In this document: piece by piece, positions 33,720-44,626 of the stretch | Position numbering within the stretch: the stretch's first letter is position 1 | Layout: every line of letters starts with the position of its first letter | Assembly: GCA_030549495.1 (NCBI GenBank) | Contig: JAUIRK010000858.1 | Span: 74,501 to 138,500 of the forward strand | Direction: 5' to 3' | DNA length: 64,000 bases | DNA from: Nectonema munidae | Lineage: Eukaryota; Nematomorpha; Nectonematoida; Nectonematidae | Position numbers and translations under genes: made by a program | Notes under the pieces: model-generated | Told to the model about the DNA's origin: nothing | The model's database searches: none | The model's input: the letters and a program-made list of their open reading frames with translations, nothing else

Positions 33720-33869
33720 CATCGTTGACCTACCATTCGATGTTTTCATCGAGAAGCCATAATTGTGACGTTTGTATCGAACTATGAAGAAAGGAGGCTT
33801 GATGCGGGATCGAACCCAAGACCTTGAGCATCGAAGCCTAGTATTTAAACAACCTTATTCACGCCCCTA
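33720..33869 (-). mobile_element. tRNA-derived SINE, copy 2
   Basis: Minus strand carries GGTTCGATCCC (box B) in the context GGTCTTGGGTTCGATCCCGC, identical to copy 1, and GGGGCGTGAATAAGG as the start of the tRNA-like head. The body is diverged near the 3' end. Confidence 0.75.
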
Positions 33870-36190
33870 GTATATTTTATTGCCATATTATTCTGGATAA
33901 CCTGAACAAATTTTCGCTTGATTTAAAACGTTTGTTCTTAAAGAACATATTTATTTTGCAAAATTTATTCGCTTTTTTATATGTTAGAGAATTTGAAATT
34001 AAACGAAATCATTTTTGTCATTTTTAACCGCTGCTGCCAATCTCGCGCAGGTGAAAAAACGCTAAAAATTTTCAATAGTCTATGGTAGCTTTCTATTGCT
34101 TTCATATTGATCCTCAAGCTAGATCCATATTCTTCAACAAAATCACTCGGAAAATTTTCCGAATCCCTTTCTTGATGTTCAACGGTTTCTTGGATAATAT
34201 AATATGATCCTTTTATAAAAATTTGCAAAATAAAAAATGTATTGGAAATCTTAAAAAAAAGTTGATAATTATAAAAACTAATTAAATAATATTTTAAAAT
34301 TCAATTAATATAAAATCTGTTGTAGACTATAATATAATTGAAAAATTGAATTTTATTGATAAACATCGAATCTTTGATAAATCGAGCATATTTTTTCTCA
34401 TAAAATTTTGGTATCAAAGCAAACTCAATTTTTATTTTTTTAAGTATTTTAAAATTTCTTCAAAATTCTTCTGACTTTTTTTTTATATGTTTTATCAGTT
34501 AAAAAATTAAAAAAAAATTATATAACTTTCACTTTTGCAAGTTACAAATTCAATTTTTTTTCTTTTTCTTATAAAAAATATCATATAAATACTTTCGTTA
34601 TTATTTTCAAAGAGTATAAATCTTTATTGATATAAAAAAATAGCAAATTTAAAATAAAAAAGATTAATTAAGGTGTGATGCTTTTTTAGGCGTGTTTTAT
34701 TTAAGAAACATTGTGCAGAAAAAGATTTCTCTTACTTTATTAGACTTATAGAGTTCATATAATGATTGTAGTTACTTAAAGAATTTGAAAGACTGATGAA
34801 AACAAAAAAAATACTTTTGAATAATGCAGAAAAAAAAGTAAAAAGAAACCGTTTAAAGTATGTTGTCAAAATTGAAACGAATACTCAAACACATTCAGTT
34901 ATACAAGAATGTAAACAAGGGAAAGGAAAAGTTAAAAGTAAAAGAACGGAAATATTTTTCCCACATTTTACTTTTACTTTACTTTTCAACGCCAGAATTA
35001 ATAAAAAATCTTGTTTTTCCCAATCTCCCACTTTTCAATAGTAAACTGAGAATGAGGAGGAATAAATATGATTTTCAAGTTTATGCTCCTATCATAAGAG
35101 AAACTCTTACACTCAAGTTATCGAAAAATTCATATTTTATCTTGTAATGATGTATTTGAATCATTTAAGAGTATTTTTCTATAGTCGTATGTATTTAATT
35201 TGACATATCGTTATATTTTTTGGTGCTTAGATTATTTCGTGTTTAAAATGTTTTTAATATCCAAATACTTGATCTTATTTCTTATATTTCCAAAGGAGTT
35301 TTTAGGAAGTAAGCATTACTTTAGTTATTTAAACACAATTCTTCTTTTTGGTTTTCATTTTTGACACTTTTTAGCTGAGAGCGTTATGTTTCTCATACAA
35401 TTTCTTGTTTTGTATTTCTCGGTGTTGTTTGCTTTTGTCCGTATCCCCTCGAATTGGCCTACGTGATCTCTCTTCCATGTTGGCTTCACAATCTTGGTTT
35501 GTTTTACACTTCTTCTATCACATTTGTTTTGATATTGTCTATACTACATTTCAACCGCGTTTCTATACTTCAAAAGTTGTACTTTTCCTTCTATGACTTT
35601 GCTTTTGCTTCAAAGTTAAAATATTTCGATTCTCTTCAAGGGCACAGTTGTCTGAAGTTTCATATTTCAATTTTCCAATCCGATCTTTTGTATCTTCATC
35701 ATTTCTCAATATTGTCGTCTTAATTTTCACCCTCTTATTTTTTTCTCCATCCTCTTACCGATACACACATCACTTATTCCTCATTTCTACCTTCTTCAGA
35801 GTGTATATCCACCTCCTACTTCTGCATTGAGTAAGAGTGTCAGATGATTTTTGTGAAATGGCTTCAAATGTGTAAAATCTAGGTTTATGATGATGAACTA
35901 TAAAAAAAATTGACCCGAATTTTTACGTTATTTGCCGACTTTTTAGATATTTTCATGTGTATAAGCTATACTCCAAAAGAAAATCAGTCTCGCATCGTTA
36001 CCTTCTTCCAAAGTACATATTTTATATGTATCTATAGTTTTTAATCTAAAGGATATCTAATTTCAATCAGAAATTTGACTGATATAACAAAAGGGATCCA
36101 TTGTTATGTTTGTAATTTTATTCAACACAAACAAACATTGAAGGAAGCATTGTTTAGATTATTGGGTTTTTACTACGTCTTTGTCTTATC
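33870..36190. other. Long AT-rich stretch without recognised genes
   Basis: Several frames of 60-95 codons (33977-34228 minus; 34796-35147 and 35405-35830 plus) have biased, Phe/Leu/Lys-rich composition and no domain I recognise. The 35.4-35.8 kb part is pyrimidine-rich on the plus strand. Confidence 0.4.
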
Positions 36191-36191
36191 C

Positions 36192-37046
36192 AGGGTTGAC
36201 GTCAATTATAATTGTAATTGCGTAATTGAAAATTAATTACAATTACACCGTAACCGTTATTGTAATTGAAAAAAAAATGGAGACATAATTGAAATTCTAA
36301 TTGTAATTTGAGCCTTGTAATTGAAAATGTAATTCACCTGTCAACTCTCCCGGCAATACTGGAAGACTCCCAATTTTGGTTGCTTTCTCTTGGTCTCCAG
36401 TTTTTATCTCCCGGTTTTTAAAAATTCTATAATTACATTTAAAAAAATTGATATCAATATCATATTATATATGATATCATTATTGATGACAAGGGCAACA
36501 ACATTGTTCATTATCTACTATTGTGGCATTATATTTTCAAAATAAAAGTTCCTGGAACATCAACAAACAGATTGAAAATCCTTCCTTGTACTTGCCTTAA
36601 TTCTTGTACTTGCACATAGCAATGCAAGTCTTGAACGATTATTCAGCATTGCACGAAAAATTAAAACACATATGCCTTCATCTTAGTTAGATGGTCGATT
36701 GGCAAGCATTTTAGTTAAAATAACAATTAAAAAGAATGATTCATTTAGTCTTTGTTTTTGTTTAGCCTAGTACTGTATTGTGTTACTAGCTAGTATATCT
36801 GTATTTTGCATTATTCTAATAAATTGCCAATTATATTTAACAAAATGCTTTTTGTTAAAAAGAATTCTTTAGATTTATTCAGTTCTCCCTGTTTTAGGCG
36901 AAATCTCGCTGTCTTTTCCAACAAAAAATCAAGAATCTCCAGGTTTCAATAATTTAAGGTTGAGGTATGTAATTGTAATTGAAAAGATAATTGCCAATTT
37001 TTTGGTTCTAGGAAAATCATCGTCAATCCTAGCACACTTTAATCAA
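36192..37046. mobile_element. Outer AATTG-rich MITE, split by a nested hAT
   Basis: Left end AGGGTTGACGTCAATTATAA and, inverted at the right, AGGATTGACGATGATTTTCC. Without the nested 632-bp element and its duplication, about 215 bp of AATTGTAATTG-rich sequence remain. A partial relative lies at 38056-38166 (shared AATTTGAGCCTTGTAATTG-like blocks). No clear TSD; superfamily uncertain, hAT suspected. Confidence 0.5.
36335..36966 (+). mobile_element. Nested hAT-like element (632 bp) with 8-bp TSD
   Basis: ATGTAATT at 36327-36334 and 36967-36974 is a perfect 8-bp duplication. Left end CACCTGTCAAC, right end inverted ACCTCAACC. At 36575-36750 it carries a hAT C-terminal dimerisation remnant: LALAHSNASLERLFSIARKI and KTHMPSS. 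The rest of the transposase is missing. Confidence 0.65.
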
Positions 37047-37544
37047 TCTTATAGGTGACAGTCACGGAGGTTTATCCCCTCAATCTTACCGCTCTTTGCT
37101 TCTTTCATGTGTTACTATACTACACATGTGATACAAATAAATTTTCGCCTCACTGTTTACTCAACTGCTACGACTCAAAGGCTTCTTTTGGCTACCTTCA
37201 CATTCATCAAATCCTGTCTATATAGAGCAATTATTATTATTCAGATAATTTTAGTATATTCCTGAGATATTGGTAAAAAATCACACTCCTTTTCATTGTT
37301 TCAATATTCCTTCCTATATTTCCACACATGGCTTCCATTTGGTGATGATGAAAAAAATTTGTATTTAATTAAGTTTATAGGTTGTTTGATGCGCCTCGCA
37401 TACATAAGCCACCTATGCTGGTTTACAGGCAACAACACGTTACCCGGCAAAATTTGTATTGCTACTACACGCGTAGTTGTGAAGAAGCGGTAAGTTCATA
37501 GAGATAGAGAGAACAACAAGTGTTCTCACAGTGTCATATAAAGT

Positions 37545-37719
37545 GGTACGATTGTCGCATTAGCCATTTGGTACTCGAGTATCCCTGCATCTTCTGCTCC
37601 TGTGGAACGCCTTTTCTCACTCGCTGGCAAAATTATCCCGCCAGGCCGATGCCGTCTGTCCGATTCCAGATTTGAGGAATTAATGTTCTTCAGGTGTTGT
37701 AATTCACAGCTGGAGTGAT
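37545..37719 (+). pseudogene. hAT transposase C-terminal fragment
   Basis: An open stretch reads LAIWYSSIPASSAPVERLFS, then LAGKIIPPGRCRLSDSRFEE and LMFFRCCNSQLE before a stop. This is the hATC dimerisation domain with its SxPASSAPVERxFS signature, well conserved in one frame. A possible splice acceptor (TTCTCACAG) precedes it at about 37532. No other part of the gene is near by, so it is probably a truncated copy. Confidence 0.8.
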
Positions 37720-37794
37720 TTTACATTTTAATAAAACTTTCATGAAAAAGTGTTAATTTGTTTTTCATTTATTTAAAATATACGTTGAAGTTAA

Positions 37795-38045
37795 ACAACC
37801 TCAGGAGGGGTTGGCAGTTGAATGGGTGACTCACGAGAAGTCCCAAGTGTTGCAGGACATATCAGTGAGCCCTACTTATCAAAGGCTGGGTAGTGTACAT
37901 TGTCGAAATTGGCTTGTGCACCTTAAAGATCCCTAAGGAATATTCGAAAAGAGTAGGGGAATTTCCCTGTTCTCAGGTTTCCTTCCTTCAGTGTCCATAT
38001 CGATAGACATTAGTCTCCTTTGGTTTGTCTAGCCCTAGGGCTGAA
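37795..38045 (+). mobile_element. Probable SINE-like interspersed element
   Basis: A less AT-rich block containing GGGTGACTCACGAGAAGTCC, CAGGACATATCAGTGAGCCC and TTGTGCACCTTAAAGATCCC, then GAAAAGAGTAGGGGAATTTC. Composition and motif style are those of a conserved SINE core in invertebrate genomes, but only one copy is present here, so the call depends on recall. Confidence 0.4.
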
Positions 38046-38055
38046 GCGAATGGAT

Positions 38056-38166
38056 AAAAAATTGTAATTGAGGAGAAAATCAATTATATATTTGAAATTG
38101 AAAAAAAAATAGCGACATAATTGCAATTATAATTGTGATTTGAGCCTTGTAATTGTAATTCTTATC
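38056..38166 (+). repeat. Partial copy of the AATTG-rich MITE
   Basis: Shares AATTGAAAAAAAAAT, GACATAATTG and TTTGAGCCTTGTAATTG with 36240-36325. Confidence 0.6.
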
Positions 38167-38169
38167 ATA

Positions 38170-39805
38170 CCCAAAATGCTTCCAAAGTCTTGGCTTTTTT
38201 CAAAGATATCTTCCAAAAGATGAAAGTCTTTTTTTAAAGGAAGCAAATATTTAATGTTTGAAAAAAAAGATTTTATGAAAATTGAAATAAACTTTACCGC
38301 ATTTTGTTTATGTTCTATTTTTGGTTTCAACTACAAGGTTTTTTGATCCAGTGCAGGAAAATTGTTTCTATTGGAAGATTCTGTAAAACATCTAATTTCT
38401 GAAGAAAGTAATTTGAGATGTTTTGAATTAAGGTGTTGAAATTTGGGAAAGTTTCGTGTATACAATGTTTTTAGGACTTGAGCACGTTATTTTTAAAGAC
38501 TTGAAATTTAAACATATTTTTATTATACACGTGAAATTTAAACATGTTTAGCTAAAAAAGTGTTTCGAATTTCGGACAGATCTTGTGTTTAAAATACTCT
38601 TCTTGTGTTAATTTCACAGTGCATTTAAGTATAAAGGAGATTAATTTAACGGTTTTTACTAGGATGAAAAAAAATTGAAACTGCAAACCGTTAGACTCAA
38701 ACTGAGGAGATCAGAAGAGATAAAACTATCAAAATTGGATACACAGAGAAAACAAGTTAGCTATAGTTACTGATTTATAAATGTAAATTTACTTTCTCTA
38801 TTTTTACCTTTATTTTAGTAAACTAACTTTCAAAACAGTAAACTAAATGGTTAATGTATTATATAAGGTAATATATTTAACTCAAACATCTATAGTAAAA
38901 TCACATGAAAAGTTGGTACATTTCGTATAATAATCTTTCAAGGTTAGTATGTACTACAAACAAATATATTTATAATCAGTAAAAACTACAAAACAAAACC
39001 GTGAAATAGATGTATTAATTTGTCAATCAAATCATTGTCAACTCTAACATCAAGGACAACTTTAGTTTCAGGGGCCATCAACAAAAAAACAAAGATATTA
39101 TTTTAAAACTTAACATTTTCTAAGATTGCATAAAACTACTTTTTTTATAATCGGTGGTAAGATAAGAAAAAACTTTATTGCAAGAAATCATATTTTATAA
39201 TTAAAATTTGAGTTTTTTTACTATTGAATTTTCCACCATCAAATGTTTTAAAATTTTATGCATACTTTACTTTTATTAAATTTTGATCTTTTGTGTTCCA
39301 TTAAAAATTGTTACTCATGTGATAACTGAATTCATTAGTTGTAAATATTTACAATGTGTAATATATGTAATTTCAATTTTTAGTATACTCCTTGTTCTCA
39401 ATACTTTATTTTGATTCCATTTTTGTGCACAATTTTAATAAACCTGCCATATAGCGGTCATTTCTGAATTTTTTTTCAGTAGTTATTCCACTGTTAAATC
39501 TTAGTTTTTATTTTTTTTCTCATACTATTTTTTTTATTGTATTATTAATTTAAATGACAAATATAATTAATAAATCTTCTTCTTCATATTTTATAATTAA
39601 AATATTGGAATTATAAGCAAATGAATTATAAGAAAGTACATATGGTAAAGAATCAAGCCTAGAAAATCAATTTGAAGATTTTGCGTTTTATCTTTCGCTT
39701 ATTTAGAGTGTAAACTTTGATAAAAAAATTTCAAATGCAAATTATAAGGCTGGTAAATTTGGGAAAAATTGAATTCTAAAAAATGTTCAAAAGGCCTCAG
39801 GGAGT
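38170..39805. other. AT-rich stretch with one possible LINE 3' end
   Basis: No gene seen. AATTAATAAATCTTCTTCTTC at about 39560-39582 resembles the tail of the insertion at 1193-1413, so 39.3-39.58 kb may be a LINE 3' UTR. TTAAACATGTTTA-like and AAATTTAAACAT motifs recur at 38.5 kb. Confidence 0.35.
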
Positions 39806-39829
39806 AAAAAGGTTGAAAAGCACTGCCCT
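39806..39829. repeat. Orphan hAT right terminus
   Basis: AAAAAGGTTGAAAAGCACTG is a hAT terminus in right-end orientation (CAGTGCTTTTCAACC inverted). No left partner found. Confidence 0.45.
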
Positions 39830-40324
39830 GTACGATTGTGTGGCTAATTCAAATGGCTTGAAAGCATAGCAGCAGAATCAGAAGCAAGCATCGTAAGACC
39901 CTACTGAACATTGAAGATAAAATTTGGTTTGTCGACCTCTTGAGAGGGTGGGACGAAAGCAGCTTTCTCCATTTGGCCGTGAGGATGAATATTTCGTGAT
40001 GAGACGACTCAATTTCTAAGTTTTGCTTTTCAAAGTACTTCCTTTTATGAATTTCTTGTATCTTTAAATTCGATCATGTCAAATGATGGTAAAGAAATCT
40101 ATGGATTTTTTGACTCAATCTACCCTAACCTGTACCAATCATTTTGTTTTTCCAGATTTAAGCAAAATAGACTAATTACAGTTTTCAAAAATAGTAGTAG
40201 GAAAACACAAAGAAATAAAAATCAATATCCATTTTTCCTTGAATCTCTATAAATCTTCGAAAAATTCATTTACCATCAAATAATAATAATAATAATAATA
40301 AATTATTTTAACAGAATATCCATT

Positions 40325-40490
40325 TTATTTTGCAATCAAAGTGGATTTGGGCTTGGTTACTCAACCCTATTCGTTTATAGTACTTTTTAGAAAAAAGTTA
40401 TAATTGGAGAGATGCTAACATAACTATTTTCGTTCTATTCCCAGATCTTAGCAAGGCATTTGATTCTGTTAATTTTAAAATTCGTTTAAA
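40325..40490 (+). mobile_element. LINE reverse-transcriptase fragment E
   Basis: Reads NQSGFGLGYSTLF and, after a frame change, FVLFPDLSKAFDSVNFKIRL, the RT motif around the first catalytic Asp (here PDLSKAFDSV). It is cut off by the SINE that follows. Confidence 0.7.
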
Positions 40491-40605
40491 GGTAAAGGTA
40501 GGGTGGGGTATTTTCATTGAGAAGATACAATTGCGACACTTGTATTGAACTATTGAGCTTGATGCGGGATTGAACTCAAGACCTTGAGTTATAAAGTTAA
40601 AATAA
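40491..40605 (-). mobile_element. tRNA-derived SINE, copy 3 (truncated)
   Basis: Minus strand: GGTCTTGAGTTCAATCCCGC (box B, two changes from copy 1) and the CATCAAGCTCAATAG body, then CCCTACCTTTACCTTT. The tRNA-like 5' head is cut off, and the copy abuts LINE fragment E. Confidence 0.65.
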
Positions 40606-41147
40606 ATAAACTATCAAACGTATGGTTTTATTTTTGTGTCTTCTCTACCTGCATAATCAAAACCAACACATATCTATTATCAACTTCAATTATAAACTTT
40701 TTTTAATTTGTTTACTTTTTTTTTTGTTTTCATTCAGCGCTTCTTCATTTCTCTATTTAAACATATTTTTAAGTTTGGTCATTTTGGGAGTGTTTTTTGT
40801 ATTCAAATGGAATATCCATGGTGATAACTAATTTCTCATCAACCCATATGATAATATAGTTAGAGCTAACAAAGACAAAATCTAAGCTAATTAGAACTGG
40901 AAATGGACACGATGAATTTTTACAAATTAACTCTTCTACACATGACCAATTAAAAAATAATGCGAACATAGGATATTAAGTTTTTGGCTCCCTTATTTAA
41001 ATCTTTTTTTTTGATTTAGCCCTTTCTATATTCTTTTTCTGGTATGCAAGAACACCGTTTATAAGATTTAGAAACTTAAGAATACAGACAGACTGGATAT
41101 TCATAAATTGGGATATTTTCTGTGTAAAAATAAGAAACCGCCTGCTA
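40606..41147. other. AT-rich stretch, no recognised gene
   Basis: A 69-codon hydrophobic plus-strand frame (40622-40831) has no family features. 41040-41147 could belong to the LINE that becomes recognisable at 41.5 kb, but the match is weak. Confidence 0.35.
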
Positions 41148-41272
41148 TTAAGCAATACACTACCATTGTTCCCAAAGAGAAAGATGGCAACATTCGTAAT
41201 CTCTTTTAAAATTTATTTAAAACCAGGGTTCTTCTACGATTCCTTTGAGAACATTGGAGTTAAATCGCTTAA
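41148..41272. mobile_element. piggyBac-type MITE, copy 3
   Basis: TTAA at 41148-41151 and 41269-41272. Ends GCAATACACTACCATTGTTC and, inverted, GCGATTTAACTCCAATGTTC; the interior aligns with copies 1 and 2. Confidence 0.7.
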
Positions 41273-41366
41273 GGACACATTTTTTGATAGGATTAAGTGC
41301 TAAAGCCATTGTATTCTTAGGTAAACTTTAGCTTCTATTATCCAAGAAATTTTTATTTCAATGTAA

Positions 41367-41382
41367 ACACACACACACACAC
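41367..41382 (+). repeat. CA microsatellite
   Basis: Eight CA units; ordinary simple repeat. Confidence 0.85.
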
Positions 41383-41559
41383 TAATTTAATTTCAAAAAA
41401 TATCTTTGATGAAAAAATTTTGTTGAAAAAATCTCATCTTTTGACTGGAATGGTTATTTACGCGTATAGTAGCTACGATGATCCAAATTATAATGTATAA
41501 CAAAATCGCTCACTTATACTTTACTACAAAATTGAAGAAAAACTTTACTTTCTATTACA

Positions 41560-43405
41560 AAAATATCATTAAATCCTCGGTTAGTAGTACTCTCTTGAAA
41601 TTAATAAAGACTAGGAATAAAATATTTGCAAGATTAAAAAAACTTCAATGATGAGCTGAGAAACAAATTCTTGAGTATAAGAAATAAAGTAAAGTACTTA
41701 TCAAAAATATTAAAGAATAATTTTTATTTTGACTACTTCTCAAATGTATCGGATTCTAAAGATAAATGGAAGAAATTAAATGGTTTATTTAAGACTTCTG
41801 CTAAATCTCATATTTCTCTTGAAAACTCTGGAAGAATATAATTCACGACCAATTGGAAATTGCAAACTTATTTCACCAAACTACTGTACAACCTTCTATT
41901 TCTTGGGGTAAAATTTTTTGCTTTGAATTAAAAAAAACTACTATTCAAGATGTCCTGATTGCTGTTAACTCCCTGAGTGCAAAAAGAAGTGACGTATATA
42001 TGGTGTCGTCAATGTATCATATCAAGTTGGTAATTGATTGATTATTATTATATACAAAGAAGATATATAGCTTATTGAGAAGTATAGTGATTCTTATTCT
42101 TGTGTTTGCTAAACTTAGATATATATACTTTATTATGAGGGTGCGAGGCTACACGATAATTGCATAAGGTGTGAGGGGTTACAAGATTGCATTAACCTTG
42201 CTAAATACGTTCTAATTTGTTTCAACTCATGCTTAGAGCAGCGTTTTAAAATTAGTAAAGGGTGTCCTGTATTCAAAAAAGGGGAAAAATTTTGAAAAGA
42301 TAATATATGAACAACTCAATTCTTTCTTTGAATCTAATAACCTACTCTATAATAGACAATTTGGCTTTAGAAATCTGCATAATATTCAATCTTTACTTGC
42401 TCTGTTTGTTTCTGATATCGTTGAACAAATATCAGCAGGTAATAGAATTATTACTGTTTTCTTAGACTTATATAAAGCCTTTGACTTACTATCTCGTGAG
42501 ATCTTACTTCAGAAACTCAAATTATACGTCCTCAATTCTAAATCACTTTACTTTATTGAATCATATCTTAAGCTGAGGCAACCACTAGTTTCAATAGAAT
42601 AGACTTTAGATAAAGAATACATCACAGCACGTGTTTCTCAGCGATCAATACGAGGGCATTTGTTCTTTTCAATCTACCTCAATGATTTATATCTCTCAAA
42701 TAGCAAACTGAATTTCCTCTGTTTTGCTGATGATATAACAATAAATATTCTTTTTTTTACTTCAGATGAATTTAGTATTGATAAAAAAGTTACAGATGAA
42801 TTTCAAAGTGTAGTTAAATGGTTCGAATATAATGGTAAGCCAGTAATTAACGTCAATAAATCAAAAATTATGATTTTCTCAAAACATAACTCATTAAATC
42901 TAGAAGCTGATGAATTAATCTTTCAGCTTGTTGATTCATTCCGTTTACTTGGCATTGTTATCGCTGAGAAACTTAAATGGTCATATTTCTAAAGTTTGTG
43001 GGATTTTACAAAGACTAGAAAATACTCTTCCTATTAATATAAAATCACTAATTTATAATTCTTTATTTCTACCTCATATAAACTATTGTTTGATCATATG
43101 GGGACATTGTAATCTTTCAACGGTCTCAGAAAAAAAGGAATTATACTTAAATATGGTGCTAACTCAACTTGAAAGATCTTTATTAGCTCTTTTTATCTTT
43201 AAATTGTTTAATTACAAGCTTCCAAATATCTTTAATAAAAGGATGTATTTTAGCGCCAGTGATATTCAATACAAATTACGAAATAAAAACCTGGCTCTTC
43301 TACCTCATTATAAATGCTCAAATTTTTCTCAAACACTTGAACAGCAAATTCAAGTAAAAGTGTCTAAAAAGAACGGTCCAATTAATCCTCTTGATGATAA
43401 ACAGC
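41560..43405 (+). mobile_element. LINE remnant C (linker, RT and C-terminus)
   Basis: Linker: LLKLIKTRNKIFARLKKLQ, KWKKLNGLFKTSAKSHISLE, and an open frame 41853-42041. After a decayed stretch, NSCLEQRF and KGCPVFKKGEKF lead into the RT domain: NRQFGFRNLHNIQSLLALF, ITVFLDLYKAFDLLSREIL, RGHLFFSIYLNDLYL and LNFLCFADDITINI with FADD intact (42660-42992). Then INVNKSKIMIFS and the C-terminal domain 42928-43437 (LPINIKSLIYNSLFLPHINY). Several frame changes and a stop at about 42600. The endonuclease is not recognisable. Family: jockey/CR1-like. This is the most complete LINE in the window. Confidence 0.85.
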
Positions 43406-43425
43406 ACGACACTGTAACTCCCGGT

Positions 43426-43461
43426 AAATTGACATGACGGTCGATATAAACATGTCAATTT
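43426..43461. repeat. Short perfect inverted repeat
   Basis: AAATTGACATG (43426-43436) and CATGTCAATTT (43451-43461) with a 14-nt loop, at the junction between LINE C and the mariner remnant. It may be the decayed end of the mariner element. Confidence 0.6.
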
Positions 43462-43973
43462 TTAGGTCTCCAATTTTGGCAGTTAATGGAACCATTCAAT
43501 TTGAAAGTAACCTCTTCACTCCACACAATCTTCGTTGAAAAATCTGCATTTCCTATACATTCTTCTAAATACCAATCGCAATACGGTACTCTTCGGTCTG
43601 GATCATCCTCATTAAGAGCATGAACTAATCTTGGAAACTTTTCCAAAGATAACGTTGCATAATGCGATGGACCTTCAGATGATTTTAAAATTCCAGCCTC
43701 ATGACAGGCTTGTCGTACAGACTTTCTCGGACTTCTCTGAAAACTTTCCAATACTCTTTCTTCCTGTTTAGGGCTTGTTGATGTTTTAGATCTTCCGGAA
43801 CGCTGTTTGTGAACGTTTTGAACAGTTCCATCAACTTCAAACTTATTTCTAATTCGAGTGATGGTAACTCGCGTTGGGGTCTTACATTGTATTTGCACTT
43901 CATTTGCATTCTCACACTTCCAGTAGTATTCTAGAATAAATTTTCTTTTTTCAAAGATTAGTCTGGCTGTCAT
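43455..43973 (-). pseudogene. mariner-like transposase, N-terminal part (DUF4817 type)
   Basis: An open frame of 172 codons. It has a helix-turn-helix pair, with [37 protein letters not shown] and [17 protein letters not shown], then [35 protein letters not shown] and [20 protein letters not shown]. This order is typical of mariner-like proteins with the DUF4817 N-terminus. The site normally SDEATF, holding the first catalytic Asp, is SEEVTF, so the catalytic residue is Glu. The frame ends just after it, so the rest of the DDE domain is missing. Starts with ATG at 43973. Confidence 0.85.
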
Positions 43974-43979
43974 TCTTGT

Positions 43980-44620
43980 ATTCAGAGGTTAAATTTCCAA
44001 AAAAAACAAAACACGTTAACAGTTTTTTAAATGTGTAAAAATAAAAAAATATTAAAAATAATAAATGATAAAATAATTCAATGTGAAAAAATAATAAAAT
44101 TCTATATTTTTTTTTGCGATTCAATTATATATAACTTTTTGTGTGAAATAATATAGAAGCTGCTCCACGGCTTTTTGAATTTACAAGATTTTCTTTTCTT
44201 TTTCTTTTATATATCATGGAGTCTATCCTATGTATTTAAATTTGACTTCTGATTTATGATTATAAGAATGAAAAAAAAATCGACTATGTTCATTTTTATC
44301 TTGTTACTGATGTAACATAACTGAAATACTTTGTCTACACTGTAAATAATGTGTTTAGAATCTAAACACAATTCTAAACGCCAAATTTGTCTCGACATTT
44401 AAACGCGTTTACATATAACGCGTTTATACTAAAACATAATTTGAGGCGCATAGATTTAAACGCTTCTGACGTAATCATTTTAAATATGATTTATGTTTAC
44501 CGTTTATACGTATAATTTGCTACTAAACTATTTGGACAAATTTAAGCTTAGAAATGTTATAAAGAAATGAGTCAAAAACATTATTCAAACTACTTTCAAT
44601 ATATAGAGAAAAAATCGGTT
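43980..44620. other. AT-rich spacer with palindromes
   Basis: Contains GTGTTTAGA-A-TCTAAACAC, a 19-bp palindrome at 44351-44369, and two copies of TAACGCGTTTA-like sequence at about 44402-44428. No gene. Confidence 0.5.
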
Positions 44621-44626
44621 TTTACA

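Noticed and set aside
35405-35830. Overlapping hydrophobic frames on the plus strand
   Set aside because: Pyrimidine-rich DNA gives Leu/Phe/Ser-rich translations; no domain or homology to the 7TM genes.
39860-40020. Plus-strand peptide LLNIEDKIWFVDLLERG resembling a pogo/Tigger helix-turn-helix
   Set aside because: Only one short block matches and nothing of a DDE domain follows.
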